Positions 27,532 through 36,669 are shown, counted from the stretch's first letter. The stretch: DNA of 64,000 nucleotides from an uncultured bacterium (GCA_947073545.1 CAMTMP010000001.1:62001-126000), one strand, 5' to 3'. Notes: a model not told the origin generated them from the letters alone. A program made the numbers and translations.

Positions 27532-28329
27532 TCATAAAATTCTATCTATCAGCCCATGCTCGACACAATAATGGTAAACTCCGTCTTCTGCCGCGTGACC
27601 GCATATATCATCCGCCACCGCTTTTAACTCCTCTGACCCGTTTGCCATCGCAACACCGGTTCCCACTGTCTGCAGCATATCTATATCGTTGTTGCCATCC
27701 CCGAAAGCCAGCGCCTCCTCCTTTTTCAGGTGATAATACGCAAGCACATGTTCAATTCCGACACCTTTTCCGCTGTCCGCCGGAATAATATCTACCGCCC
27801 GGTCCCACCAAGCCGCTATTTTCGCGTTTTTCACATCTTGCAGAAATGCCGGATACTCAATCTCAAGCCCTCCTGACATAATTTGGTATATCTCATTATT
27901 CTCTATCATTTCATCAAAATCATCGGATACTTCCACTTCCAGTTTCGCAAGAGAAAAATAATTCACCAAATCCGCATCTCTCCCGTTTGCCGCCAGTTTT
28001 TCCGGCGTAGCAGCAGACACGGGTCTGTTGATCGAAGCAGCATTTTTTACAATCCGCTTTGCGTCCTCCGTCGAGAGAGGATTTTTATAGATCACCTGCT
28101 GCCTGTTATAACAATACGAGCCGTTAAAAGTGAGATACACATCCGGCTCCCACCCCTCAAAACGAGGTACAGTCATCGGCGACCTTCCCGTAGACAGGCA
28201 GAGAATAAAATTTCGCTCCTTCAACCGGATCAGTGTCTTACGTGTTCTCTCCGATATCTTTCTGCTGTGAATATCGATCAGTGTACCGTCGATATCGAAA
28301 AAGATAATTTTAATCTTGTCCGGATTCAT
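27532..28329 (-). CDS. Cof-type HAD-IIB family sugar-phosphate phosphatase
   Basis: 265 residues from ATG 28329 (GGAGGAAGTTAGGT before it). HAD motif I is IIFFDIDGTL, motif II is CLSTGRS, and motif III/IV is ALAFGDGNNDIDML. The C2B cap is the Cof type, which dephosphorylates sugar phosphates, PLP or FMN-like substrates. The start overlaps the acetyltransferase gene by 20 bases, so the two are co-translated. Confidence 0.92.
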   Translation of the reverse strand: MNPDKIKIIFFDIDGTLIDIHSRKISERTRKTLIRLKERNFILCLSTGRSPMTVPRFEGWEPDVYLTFNGSYCYNRQQVIYKNPLSTEDAKRIVKNAASINRPVSAATPEKLAANGRDADLVNYFSLAKLEVEVSDDFDEMIENNEIYQIMSGGLEIEYPAFLQDVKNAKIAAWWDRAVDIIPADSGKGVGIEHVLAYYHLKKEEALAFGDGNNDIDMLQTVGTGVAMANGSEELKAVADDICGHAAEDGVYHYCVEHGLIDRIL

Positions 28330-28915
28330 ACCTAACTTCCTCCTCCAATGTACGGATAACTCTGCAAGGATTTCCCACCGCCACACAATTTGCGGGAATA
28401 GAATGATTCACAATACTTCCGGCCCCGATCACACTGTTCTCCCCGATCGTCACGCCCGGCAGAATGATACTGCCGCCGCCAATCCAGACGTTATCTTTGA
28501 TTTCTATTGGTCGTGCGTACGTTCTGAAAAATGTCGTCCCTTTTTCTTTCCGGTCCGGCACCAGACGCTCCTGCGGCAGAACCGGGTGTGAGCTCGTGTA
28601 AAACTGCACGTTTGACGCGATCAATACCCGATCGCCGATACGGATTTCGGCATTGTCAACAAAGGTACAGTTCATACCGATAATCACATCATTTCCCAGA
28701 AAGATATTGTTCCCGTGATCACAGTGAAACGGCGTGTCAATTTCCACATTATCACCTATACCGCCCAGCAGTTCCCGTAAAATAGCATCTCTCTTTTCCG
28801 TATCTTCATAATCCGAAAGATAATATTCCCGTGTCAGTTGTCTTGTACGGGCAATCAGCTTTAATATGTCGCTCCCTGCGGTTTCCAAAAAATCACTGTC
28901 TTTATACTCTGCCAT
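28310..28915 (-). CDS. Sugar O-acetyltransferase (maltose/galactoside acetyltransferase family)
   Basis: 201 residues from ATG 28915 (GGAGGTTCGAT before it). An N-terminal helical domain is followed by a left-handed beta-helix of hexapeptide repeats (NNIFLGNDVIIGMNCTFVDN, VWIGGGSIILPGVTIGENSV). The catalytic His is in the YTSSHPV motif. It transfers acetyl from acetyl-CoA to free sugars, often viewed as detoxification of non-metabolised sugars. Coupled to the HAD phosphatase gene downstream. Confidence 0.92.
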   Translation of the reverse strand: MAEYKDSDFLETAGSDILKLIARTRQLTREYYLSDYEDTEKRDAILRELLGGIGDNVEIDTPFHCDHGNNIFLGNDVIIGMNCTFVDNAEIRIGDRVLIASNVQFYTSSHPVLPQERLVPDRKEKGTTFFRTYARPIEIKDNVWIGGGSIILPGVTIGENSVIGAGSIVNHSIPANCVAVGNPCRVIRTLEEEVRYESGQD

Positions 28916-29000
28916 ATCGAACCTCCTCCATGAATGCATTTTGCTTTTACGATTATCATTTTAGTGCAGTTCGAATGGCAAAAATATTTAATTTCCGCCT

Positions 29001-29912
29001 CTATATATCACTATCCCGCCATTTTCTCCGGTATTCTAATGGAGTACACCCCGCATATTCCCGGAACACCTTTCCGAAATAACTGCTGCTCCCCAGACCG
29101 CAGGCATGACTGATCTCTGTTATTGGTTCCTCCCTCTTTGACAACATCTGACAAGCTTTCTGCAGCCGGTAGCTTTTGATGTATTCCACAGGAGTCATAT
29201 GCAGATAATCGTGGAACACCCGGAAGCACTCCCGCTCGCTGAGATATGCCGCTGCCGCCAGTTCCCGAATGGAAATTTTTTCCGAATAATGCTCGTGAAT
29301 ATAAACCATCATCAGCTTAATCTTATCATTATTCCTATTCGTCTCCCCTCCCTGATCCAGCATAGGCTGCGCCAGTTCAAACAATAACAGCCATATCTCA
29401 GATAAGGCATTGCGCATTTTCATTTCATATCCAAACCCGTCAATCGACAATTGAAAGGCTTTCAGAATAAGCTCTAAAATATGATCCTGCAGCGCATTTC
29501 CCGGAAAAACAGGGATAATTTCTATCCGTGAAGAGGTCACAACCGGAGCAATATACTGCCTGTCTATCTTGTTTCCCTGTTCTCCGGCAAGCAGAGAAGT
29601 GTCGAAAATATGAAGAACCTGATTGGTCTTTTGCGTCCGCGACATTACTTTTGTCATGTGGAGCACATTTGCGTTTACCATACCGCCGCTGCCGGCAGGA
29701 AACTCTATTTTTCCATGTGGCGTATGATATTCCAGACTGCCGCTCTCCATATAAAACAATTCCACCGCCCTATGCCAGTGCCATGGCACAAAGCGCCCTA
29801 TATATTTGTTAAGCTCGGCTCTGGTAGCAATATAAGGAAAGTCATCCGCAAAATCGGGAAGCAGTTCTTCCTTGCTGCCGGTATGAAATTCAATGTGCTG
29901 CACAGTTTTCAT
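29001..29912 (-). CDS. AraC-family regulator with N-terminal cupin
   Basis: 303 residues. A cupin-like sensor domain (about 35–110, FVPWHWHRAVELFYMESGSL) is followed by a two-HTH AraC DNA-binding domain (KISIRELAAAAYLSERECFR, then AKACQ... ITEISHACGLGSSSYFGKVF). Typically such proteins activate carbohydrate genes on sugar binding. It lies upstream of the acetyltransferase/HAD pair on the same strand, which makes those the likeliest targets. Confidence 0.93.
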   Translation of the reverse strand: MKTVQHIEFHTGSKEELLPDFADDFPYIATRAELNKYIGRFVPWHWHRAVELFYMESGSLEYHTPHGKIEFPAGSGGMVNANVLHMTKVMSRTQKTNQVLHIFDTSLLAGEQGNKIDRQYIAPVVTSSRIEIIPVFPGNALQDHILELILKAFQLSIDGFGYEMKMRNALSEIWLLLFELAQPMLDQGGETNRNNDKIKLMMVYIHEHYSEKISIRELAAAAYLSERECFRVFHDYLHMTPVEYIKSYRLQKACQMLSKREEPITEISHACGLGSSSYFGKVFREYAGCTPLEYRRKWRDSDI

Positions 29913-29973
29913 AATTTTTTCCTATTCACGCAAATAATTTTAAACCATCTTTCCAGGGCATTGATCTTATCTG

Positions 29974-30831
29974 TTATATCCCCGGAATATACGTTCTGCG
30001 GTACTCACCGGGCGGGCATCCCTGCTGCACGCGAAACACCTTGCTGAAATAGAACACATCCGAAAACCCTGTAAGCTGCGCGATCTCCGCGATTGGTTTA
30101 TCCGTCTCCTTCAACAACTGCTTCGCTTTCCGCAGTCGCAGCGTCCGCTGGTACTCCCGGATTGTCTGTCCCGTTTCTTCCTTAAAAAGCGTACCTGCGT
30201 ACTTATAGGAAAGACCACATATCGTTTCCACTTCCTTTGCCTCAAAACTCTCTATATAGTGCGCCTGAATATATTCCTGCAGCTTTTTGACATAACCGTT
30301 TTCTACAGCATCGCCCGATGCGTATTTTGCGCATTCCAGAAAAATCTGCCACAATCTGATCGAAGCCTGCGGAATGTTCCCGTGAACATGCGCCTCTATC
30401 ATTTTCTCAAAATCCTTCTGTATCTGCCTCATCTGTTCACAATTTGTCATCTTTGGCAACGTAATGTACTTTTCATTATCTTGTGGATTTAAGCAAACCT
30501 TCGTATCATAATACACATCACCGGGAAGCTCACCCATCCGGACATCCGGCTCCTTGCAGTAAAAATGCGCATAATACCAAGCCGATCCCTCCTCAAAAGG
30601 CTTCTCCCCCCAATGGTGAATCCCGCTCTTTAAGAAAAAGAGCCGATGCGGCAAAAGACTATGGTGTACGCCGTCCTCTACGATTTCCATGGAACCCCTG
30701 AGCAGATAGATCGCCACATGAAACGGCGCAGTCCGGTCTGCATGAATCGGTTTCCCAAGCGAAACACTGTAATCGGCTTCACAGATAAAAGGCATGGCGT
30801 TGCATGGAATTTTAAGCGCGTGTCTGTCCAC
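29974..30831 (-). CDS. AraC-family regulator, second copy
   Basis: 285 residues with GTG start at 30831 (GGGAG nine bases upstream). The N-terminal cupin (APFHVAIYLLRGSMEIVEDG) and C-terminal HTH pair (AKEVETICGLSYKYAGTLFK, then KPIAEIAQLTGFSDVFYFSK) are clear. It is only distantly similar to the neighbouring AraC protein, so it is not a recent duplicate. Its target is unknown. An A/T-rich stretch of about 150 bases separates it from the tRNA promoter. Confidence 0.92.
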   Translation of the reverse strand: MDRHALKIPCNAMPFICEADYSVSLGKPIHADRTAPFHVAIYLLRGSMEIVEDGVHHSLLPHRLFFLKSGIHHWGEKPFEEGSAWYYAHFYCKEPDVRMGELPGDVYYDTKVCLNPQDNEKYITLPKMTNCEQMRQIQKDFEKMIEAHVHGNIPQASIRLWQIFLECAKYASGDAVENGYVKKLQEYIQAHYIESFEAKEVETICGLSYKYAGTLFKEETGQTIREYQRTLRLRKAKQLLKETDKPIAEIAQLTGFSDVFYFSKVFRVQQGCPPGEYRRTYIPGI

Positions 30832-30982
30832 CGGTTTTTTCTCCCTAAAAACTCAAATTTGCTGCAATCATAAAAGCGCTGATCTTGCCGCTTATCATAG
30901 AAAAAAGTGATTTTATACAGTCTATCATAACATAAATCATTAAAAATGGGGGAATTTAGAAAAATTATTCGCCAAGAAACAT

Positions 30983-31012
30983 TGACAATACCCTTAAGAA
31001 TGTTGTATTATC
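30983..31012 (+). promoter_or_regulatory. Promoter of the tRNA-Pro gene
   Basis: TTGACA (30983–30988), an 18-base spacer and TATTAT (31007–31012) lie 17 bases before the tRNA 5' end, a strong sigma-A promoter at the expected distance. Confidence 0.8.
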
Positions 31013-31028
31013 ATAGTTGTTCACAAAG

Positions 31029-31102
31029 CGAAGCGTGGCTCAGTTTGGTAGAGCGCTGCGTTCGGGACGCAGAGGTCGCAGGTTCAAATCCTGTCGCTTC
31101 GA
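31029..31102 (+). tRNA. tRNA-Pro, anticodon CGG
   Basis: A complete cloverleaf: acceptor CGAAGCG/CGCTTCG, D-stem GCTC/GAGC, anticodon stem CTGCG/CGCAG around the loop TTCGGGA (anticodon CGG, reads CCG), T-arm loop TTCAAAT. The discriminator is A and no CCA is encoded, so the Cca enzyme must add it. Confidence 0.95.
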
Positions 31103-31114
31103 CTGAAAAAGGAT

Positions 31115-31154
31115 GAAAACACCGGATTTTTGAAAAGTCAGGTGTTTTCTTTTT
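31115..31154 (+). terminator. Terminator after tRNA-Pro
   Basis: GAAAACACC pairs with GGTGTTTTC and is followed by TTTTT. The remainder of the gap to the antiporter start at 31412 contains only short imperfect repeats (TTTCTAACA-like, 31172–31200) and no convincing gene. Confidence 0.85.
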
Positions 31155-31411
31155 GCCTTGTAGGTATTGTTTTCTAACACTTTTCTAACATTTTCTATGT
31201 TCTCCTCATTTTATCATCTTTTCTTTTAGCTGGTGTTAATCACAGACGGCGTCAGATGCGCTATGTACCCGAACACAGGAACCGGAATTTTTTATTCATC
31301 GGGCTGTTCTGCCCTTTTTCGTCAAAATGTTGAAATGCTGCTTTCTTATCTCTTGTTTTTTCCTCATAAAAGGTGTATTCTTATGTAGCAAATTTTTGTT
31401 GGAGGTTTATT

Positions 31412-32584
31412 ATGGAAGCTTATGAAGTATTACGAGACTTGGCAATTATTATTTTTGCCGCAAAATTTTTTGGCATATTTGCCAGAAAATGCAAAGCGCC
31501 CCAGGTAGTCGGCCAGATTGTGGCCGGATTGTTAATCGGCCCCTGTGTGCTAGGCTGGGTTGCCCCATCCGACTTTATCACGCATATGGCGGAGATCGGT
31601 GTTGTCCTTTTAATGTTTGAGGTGGGGCTCGAAACGGATTTGAAAGAACTGGTCAAGACAGGACCGATCGCCCTTCTGATCGCCTGTGCGGGTGTGTTTG
31701 TACCGTTGGTGCTTGGCGCTCTTTTATATATGGGCTTTTACGGTGTTGCACCCTGGGGAAGCGAAGAATTTTTCAAAGCGGTCTTTATCGGTACGATTAT
31801 GACAGCCACCAGCGTGAGTATCACCGTGGCCGCCCTGCAGGAATTAGGCAAAATTAAAAGCAAGGTAGGTACAACGATTGTCAGCGCCGCCATCATAGAC
31901 GATGTGATCGGCATTATCGTGCTAACTTTTGTGATCGGATTTAAGTCCCCTGATTCTCACCCCGGCATGGTCATTTTAAAAACCATCATCTTCTTTGTTA
32001 TTGCAGTGACAGGCGGTTTCGTCGTGTTTAAGGTTTTTCTGGCTCTGGACAAACGCTATCCGCACACGAGGCGTATTCCTATTGTGGCCATGGCATTCTG
32101 CTTCGCCCTTTCCTATGTGGCGGAAAAATATTTTGGTATCGCTGATATCACAGGAGCGTACATAGCCGGTATTGTACTCTGTAACTTAGGCGACAATACA
32201 TATATAGAGCGAAAAGTGGACGTAAGTTCCTACATGCTTTTTGGTCCGTTGTTCTTCGCAAGTATCGGCCTGAAAACAAATTTCGACGCAATGGACTCCA
32301 CGCTGTTTATTTTCTGTATCTGTTTCGTGATCGTTGCGCTGATCGCCAAAATCATTGGCTGCGGGCTGGCCGCCAAACTCTGCCGCTACACCTTCTCCGA
32401 TTCCATAAAAATCGGCGTCGGTATGATGACCCGCGGAGAAGTGGCTCTGATTGTGGCACAGAAAGGACTGGCAGCGGATCTTTTGACATCAGACTATTTT
32501 ATGGCTGTGATTTTGCTGATCCTGTTCTCTTCGATTGCGACGCCGATTATATTGAAATTCCTGTATAATATAGAGGACAAATAA
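31412..32584 (+). CDS. CPA2-type cation:proton antiporter
   Basis: 390 residues from ATG 31412 (GGAGG upstream); the track start is 13 codons early. It has about twelve membrane helices with the Kef/NapA-type repeat signatures (GQIVAGLLIGPCVLGW, GVVLLMFEVGLETDL, SAAIIDDVIGIIVLTF, GMMTRGEVALIVAQKGL). The paired Asp in IIDDV is the cation/proton site. It probably exchanges Na+ or K+ for H+. No C-terminal TrkA domain is present. A small membrane-protein gene follows immediately. Confidence 0.93.
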   Translation: MEAYEVLRDLAIIIFAAKFFGIFARKCKAPQVVGQIVAGLLIGPCVLGWVAPSDFITHMAEIGVVLLMFEVGLETDLKELVKTGPIALLIACAGVFVPLVLGALLYMGFYGVAPWGSEEFFKAVFIGTIMTATSVSITVAALQELGKIKSKVGTTIVSAAIIDDVIGIIVLTFVIGFKSPDSHPGMVILKTIIFFVIAVTGGFVVFKVFLALDKRYPHTRRIPIVAMAFCFALSYVAEKYFGIADITGAYIAGIVLCNLGDNTYIERKVDVSSYMLFGPLFFASIGLKTNFDAMDSTLFIFCICFVIVALIAKIIGCGLAAKLCRYTFSDSIKIGVGMMTRGEVALIVAQKGLAADLLTSDYFMAVILLILFSSIATPIILKFLYNIEDK

Positions 32585-32585
32585 T

Positions 32586-32777
32586 ATGGGAGCTTTTGGC
32601 ACATTCAATCCGAACCGTGACCCAATGCGTAATGCCGCTTTCAGCGCACAGTTTACGGATTATGAAAATAAGAGAAGCAATACGCCCGTATCACCCATAA
32701 AACGCAGGATTGCCTACGTTGTAATGTTCCTGTTGGCTGCTTTTCTGATTACTGTCATAGCGCTTTTTTTAATATGA
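32586..32777 (+). CDS. Small single-pass membrane protein
   Basis: 63 residues: a polar N-terminus (FNPNRDPMRNAAFSAQFTDY) and one C-terminal membrane helix (IAYVVMFLLAAFLITVIALF). It starts one base after the antiporter stop codon, so it is probably translated by reinitiation and may be a partner or regulator of that antiporter. I do not recognise a family. Confidence 0.65.
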   Translation: MGAFGTFNPNRDPMRNAAFSAQFTDYENKRSNTPVSPIKRRIAYVVMFLLAAFLITVIALFLI

Positions 32778-32811
32778 AAAACGCAGACCCGGCAGTCTGA
32801 TTTAAAAAATT

Positions 32812-32848
32812 ATGTGCTGCAAAACACATGAAAAGTTTTGCAGCACAT
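32812..32848. terminator. Bidirectional terminator between the antiporter pair and trxA
   Basis: A perfect 14-bp stem (ATGTGCTGCAAAAC / GTTTTGCAGCACAT) with a 9-base loop lies between converging genes. A/T-rich flanks on both sides fit termination from either direction. Confidence 0.85.
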
Positions 32849-32853
32849 TTATA

Positions 32854-33171
32854 TTACAGCACCTTCGCCAGTTCCGCCTCCAACGCCTCCGGCGGTACCG
32901 CTCCCACAATATTTCCGACAGGCTCTCCCTTGACAAAAATTTTCATATTGGGAATGTTCATCACACGGTACATTCTGGCAAGACCGTCATCCTCATCTAT
33001 ATTGCATTTTCCGATCTTTACCTTTCCGTCATACTTCTCTGCAAGCTGGGCAATGATGGGTGCCATCATCTTACAGGGGCCGCACCAGTCCGCATAGAAG
33101 TCCACCAATACAGGAACCTCCGATTCCAATACCTCACTCTCAAAATTTTCACTTGTAAATTTGTACTCCAT
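32854..33171 (-). CDS. trxA: Thioredoxin
   Basis: 105 residues, standard size. The active-site motif WCGPC (Cys30, Cys33) sits in DFYADWCGPCKMM, and the cis-Pro loop is VMNIPNMKIFVKG. It reduces protein disulfides using thioredoxin reductase, which is not encoded nearby. Confidence 0.97.
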   Translation of the reverse strand: MEYKFTSENFESEVLESEVPVLVDFYADWCGPCKMMAPIIAQLAEKYDGKVKIGKCNIDEDDGLARMYRVMNIPNMKIFVKGEPVGNIVGAVPPEALEAELAKVL

Positions 33172-33231
33172 CTGTTTTCCTCCTTATTCTTATGCTTTTA
33201 TCGTTTTATTTCAATAAACACGCGCCTTCAA

Positions 33232-33888
33232 TCAATCTGCCTCATCACGCGATCTTGCAATCACATATTTACAGATCGGATTCCCTTTCGAGGAAAACCG
33301 TTCCTCATACTCAGTCATCACGTTTCCTTCCATCATCTGCGAATTGTGGTGAAGATCCTCCGTCATCTGAAGAATTTTCCATCCCGCCGGTTCCAGTTCC
33401 TCCAGTGCAAACTGAAACAGATCATGGTTGTCCGTCTTAAATTCGATCACACCGTCTGGTACTAGTATCTCATCATACCGGCGCAAAAATTCACGCGAAG
33501 GAAGTCTGCGCTTCGCATGTCTGTCTTTCGGCCAGGGATCAGAAAAATTTAAATAAATACGGTCTGCCTCTCCCTGTGCAAAAACAGATGTAATCTCCTC
33601 CGCCTCCATTCGGATAAAGTAAAGATTTGGCAGAGGATCAGCCTCCAGTTTCTGTATGCCCCGGATCAGCACACTGGAATACTTCTCAATCCCTACATAG
33701 TTGATCTGTGGATTCATCCTTGCCAGATCCATAATAAAGCGCCCTTTTCCCATACCGATTTCAATGCGGATGGGACAATCATTCCCGAAAACTTTATGCC
33801 ATTTTCCCCGGCACTCCTGTGGATTATGTATCACATAATCACAGGCTGCAATCACTTCTCTTGATCCTGTAACGTTTCTTAATCTCAT
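33232..33888 (-). CDS. trmB: tRNA (guanine-N7)-methyltransferase
   Basis: 218 residues. SAM-binding EIGMGKGRFI and the family-specific NFSDPWPKDRHAKRRLPSREF are present, as is the C-terminal TEYEERF motif. It forms m7G46 in tRNAs. Single gene on the minus strand. Confidence 0.97.
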   Translation of the reverse strand: MRLRNVTGSREVIAACDYVIHNPQECRGKWHKVFGNDCPIRIEIGMGKGRFIMDLARMNPQINYVGIEKYSSVLIRGIQKLEADPLPNLYFIRMEAEEITSVFAQGEADRIYLNFSDPWPKDRHAKRRLPSREFLRRYDEILVPDGVIEFKTDNHDLFQFALEELEPAGWKILQMTEDLHHNSQMMEGNVMTEYEERFSSKGNPICKYVIARSRDEAD

Positions 33889-34111
33889 GCTTTTACCTTA
33901 TTTTCATTGTTTTTGTGTCGCCTGTCTTTCTTACGCGCTGGATATATTTTAACTCATTTTGGATTTTTTGTGAATACACTACAGTTTTTCTTTCAAATAG
34001 TGTATGATAAGTAAAGGCTGACATAACTATTATTAGTATAGAACAGTTATGGACATACTCATAATTTATAGCATTTATCATATATTTGTTATCATAGAAA
34101 GGTTTTACTAC

Positions 34112-35623
34112 ATGTCATATATGAAAAAAAACAGGTTATTGCAGTCCGAACGGATCGCGGCTTTGTTTGTCGTTTTTCCGCTTGTCTTTGGCATTATATT
34201 TCCCGGTCGCGCGGTTATGGCCGCCGAACCTGCCACTTTTGAAGAGCTTCAGGAAGAAGCCGAGGCCCGGAAAGCCCTTCCCATCCAGTCAAATGAAATC
34301 GATAATTGGCCTGTAGGACCACAGGTGAGCGCACAAGCTGCTATCCTGATGGACGCAAATACAGGTGTTATTCTCTATTCTAAAAATATCCATGAGCGTC
34401 TCTACCCCGCCAGCACCACAAAAATTATGACTACACTTCTCGCTATGGAAAACGGAAATTTGGATGATATGGTGGAATTTAGCCACGATGCGGTTTTCAG
34501 CGTGCCCGCAGACGGTTCCAAAATGGGTATGGACGAAGGCGAATCGCTTTCTCTGGAAGATTGTCTCTATGGAATTATGGTAGCCTCCGCCAATGAAGCG
34601 GCCAATGCCGCAGGCGAATATGTTTCCGGTTCTATCGAAAATTTTGTGGCATTGATGAACGAGCGGGCGCAGGAAATTGGCTGCACCGATACGCATTTTA
34701 CCAATACCAACGGTCTCCATGATCCTGAGCATTATACAAGCGTCTATGATCTCGCCTTGATTTCAAGCCTGTTTTTCCGCAATGAAATGCTGTGTAAAAT
34801 AAGCAATACGCCGCGCTACCACTTTGAAGCTACCGCCACGCAGCCTGATGATTTTTATGTAAATAATAAACACAGACTGATCAACGGAGAAATTCCTTAT
34901 GAAGGTATTTTAGGCGGTAAAACAGGATATACAGACAGTTCCAGACAAACTCTTGTGACCTGTGCAGAACAAAATGGTATGCGTCTTGTCTGCATTGTCT
35001 TTAAGGAGGAAAAACCGGATCAGTTTACAGATACCGTAGAACTGTTTGACTATGGTTTCCACAATTTCCAAGTACTGAATATTTCAGAAAATGAAGAAAA
35101 ATATAATATTGAATCTACAGGCTTTTTACAGATCGGAAATGACGTTTTCGGCAGTTCAAAGCCCATTCTCTCCATAGATACCGAAAGTTATGTTATTATA
35201 CCCAACACCGTTTCTTTTCAAGATCTGGATTCGGAAATCGATTACAGCCAGTCGGATGAAAACCGTGTAGCCGGCATCGAGTACTTCTACAATGATATGT
35301 ATGTGGGAAACGCATATCTGAATCTTGTTACCAATAACGCTTCTTCTTATGAGTTTGACACGAAAATGACTTCTACTGACGTCAGTGTGGAAAAGATAGA
35401 AAACAAATCGGAAACAGAAGTTGAAACAAAGGATACCATCTTTATCAATATCAAAAAAGTATTGGTTATTATTCTGGTTGCTGCCGCCATCGTCATTACC
35501 ATTTTTATGATTCACGCATTAATTACGAACGGAAGAACAGCCAAGCGCAGAAACAACCGCATCAAGCGCAAGCAAAGAAGACGGTCGCGTATGCGCTCCG
35601 ATTTTGATGACTTTGATTTCTGA
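34112..35623 (+). CDS. D-alanyl-D-alanine carboxypeptidase (peptidase S11)
   Basis: 503 residues from ATG 34112 (AGAAAGG nine bases upstream). A signal peptide (LFVVFPLVFGIIFPGRAVMA) is followed by the penicillin-binding catalytic domain: SxxK Ser101–Lys104 (PASTTKIMT), SxN Ser157–Asn159 and KTG 268–270. A beta-rich C-terminal domain and a terminal membrane helix (VLVIILVAAAIVITIFMIHA) with a very basic tail anchor it. It trims the terminal D-Ala from peptidoglycan stem peptides. The terminal basic stretch (KRKQRRRSRMR) is unusually long. Confidence 0.94.
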   Translation: MSYMKKNRLLQSERIAALFVVFPLVFGIIFPGRAVMAAEPATFEELQEEAEARKALPIQSNEIDNWPVGPQVSAQAAILMDANTGVILYSKNIHERLYPASTTKIMTTLLAMENGNLDDMVEFSHDAVFSVPADGSKMGMDEGESLSLEDCLYGIMVASANEAANAAGEYVSGSIENFVALMNERAQEIGCTDTHFTNTNGLHDPEHYTSVYDLALISSLFFRNEMLCKISNTPRYHFEATATQPDDFYVNNKHRLINGEIPYEGILGGKTGYTDSSRQTLVTCAEQNGMRLVCIVFKEEKPDQFTDTVELFDYGFHNFQVLNISENEEKYNIESTGFLQIGNDVFGSSKPILSIDTESYVIIPNTVSFQDLDSEIDYSQSDENRVAGIEYFYNDMYVGNAYLNLVTNNASSYEFDTKMTSTDVSVEKIENKSETEVETKDTIFINIKKVLVIILVAAAIVITIFMIHALITNGRTAKRRNNRIKRKQRRRSRMRSDFDDFDF

Positions 35624-35659
35624 AAAGTGCAAAAAATTATGAAAAACAAATAGAAACCC

Positions 35660-35690
35660 TTGACCTTATACTAACTATACCCCTTACACT
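35660..35690 (+). promoter_or_regulatory. MerR-type promoter with 19-bp spacer
   Basis: TTGACC (35660–35665) and TACACT (35685–35690) are separated by 19 bp. That is longer than the usual 17 and typical of promoters that MerR regulators untwist. It lies 35 bases before the merR-like gene, so autoregulation is likely. Confidence 0.55.
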
Positions 35691-35725
35691 TAATGTAACG
35701 AACAGGGAAAGGAGGCACATTTTTA

Positions 35726-36565
35726 TTGAACATCAATGAATTGGAACGTCTGACCGGAATCACCAAACAGAATATCCGTTTCTATGAGAAGAAGACGTTA
35801 CTTCACCCGAACAGAAATCCTGAAAACAATTATCGGGAATATTCGGAAGAGGACGTAGCTACGCTCAAAACGATCAAACTTTTACGGAAACTGGATTTCT
35901 CAATTGAAGACATCCACAGCGTCCTGTCGGCTGAGATACCGCTTCACACATTGTTAGAGCAGCATCTCGGTGAATTGCAGTCACGTAAGCAAAAGCTGCA
36001 ATCCTGTATTGATGTTTGTCATGATCTGCTTCTAACGGACGTTTCGAAAATAGACGTGGAAAAGACATTGGAAAAAATGGATCGAATTGAACAAAATGGG
36101 GGTATGTTTATGTCAATTATCAAAGATTATAAAAAATATGCTGCTGCTCAGCATAAACGAGGTTTTTCTTTCCAGCCGGATACGATGGTAATGAATTCCG
36201 GAGAATTTTTGGAAGCTCTGTTCTTATACGCCAATGAAAATCATCAAAATCTGGAAATCATCAAAGAGGGGATGTATCCTGTTTTCTTGCTTGACGGCGT
36301 GGAATACAAGGCTCAACGCATCTTTGGACGCTTTGGCGCAACGATACAGTGTACGATGACCCATCCCGAAGAAAGCGGAGACGCAGATATCTCCGAGAAA
36401 AGAAAAATGTTTTACCGGCTAGTCAACGGGCCTTATATGCTGATTCTCATTGTCTTTCTCTTTATGGCAATCGACAGGCAGAGCATTGTCTGGGCGTCTG
36501 TGGCGGCACTCTATATCTTCCCGTATCTGATCTGGCTCGTCCGGATGCTTCCGAAAAACAGATAG
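35726..36565 (+). CDS. MerR-family transcriptional regulator with membrane C-terminus
   Basis: 279 residues with TTG start (GGAGG ten bases upstream). The MerR winged helix occupies residues 1–70 (LERLTGITKQNIRFYEKKTL). A coiled coil follows (about 75–115). Instead of a small-molecule pocket the protein continues with a mixed domain and ends with two hydrophobic segments (GPYMLILIVFLFMAID, IVWASVAALYIFPYLIWLV). A membrane-tethered MerR protein is unusual and may sense membrane or envelope state; this is inference. It is the last chromosomal gene before the ICE junction. Confidence 0.85.
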   Translation: MNINELERLTGITKQNIRFYEKKTLLHPNRNPENNYREYSEEDVATLKTIKLLRKLDFSIEDIHSVLSAEIPLHTLLEQHLGELQSRKQKLQSCIDVCHDLLLTDVSKIDVEKTLEKMDRIEQNGGMFMSIIKDYKKYAAAQHKRGFSFQPDTMVMNSGEFLEALFLYANENHQNLEIIKEGMYPVFLLDGVEYKAQRIFGRFGATIQCTMTHPEESGDADISEKRKMFYRLVNGPYMLILIVFLFMAIDRQSIVWASVAALYIFPYLIWLVRMLPKNR

Positions 36566-36590
36566 ACAATCGCATAAATTTCCTGACAAA

Positions 36591-36625
36591 GAAAGCATTG
36601 AAAATACCAAGTTTTCAATGCTTTC
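36591..36625. terminator. Terminator hairpin at the ICE junction
   Basis: A perfect 14-bp stem (GAAAGCATTGAAAA / TTTTCAATGCTTTC) with a 7-base loop lies between the merR-like gene and the tRNA-Arg fragment. On the minus strand CTTTGT follows, so it is probably the native terminator of tRNA-Arg and also serves the merR gene from the other side. Confidence 0.75.
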
Positions 36626-36628
36626 TAA

Positions 36629-36669
36629 CGTTCCCTGCGGGAATCGAACCCACAACTGGGGCTTAGGAG
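36629..36669 (-). other. 3' half of tRNA-Arg(CCU): putative ICE attachment site
   Basis: Read on the minus strand, CTCCTAAGCCCC (anticodon loop with CCT plus the 3' anticodon stem) is followed by an intact T-arm (TGGGTTCGATTCCCGCA) and a 3' acceptor strand GGGAACG. The bases 5' of the loop (CCCTTTTAA) cannot pair with GCCCC, and no D-arm or 5' acceptor strand is present, so the tRNA is a 3' half only. Integrases that use tRNA genes leave exactly this duplication at the far end of the element. The intact tRNA-Arg should lie at the other ICE end beyond the window. A degenerate pseudo-tRNA is the alternative. Confidence 0.75.

Noticed and set aside
31103-31411. Possible attachment site next to tRNA-Pro
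   Set aside because: Short TTTCTAACA-like repeats occur, but the tRNA is complete and no mobile gene follows; ordinary terminator and spacer explain it.
33893-34081. 62-residue minus-strand ORF between trmB and the D,D-carboxypeptidase
   Set aside because: A/T-rich intergenic DNA, no ribosome site, no recognisable protein features.
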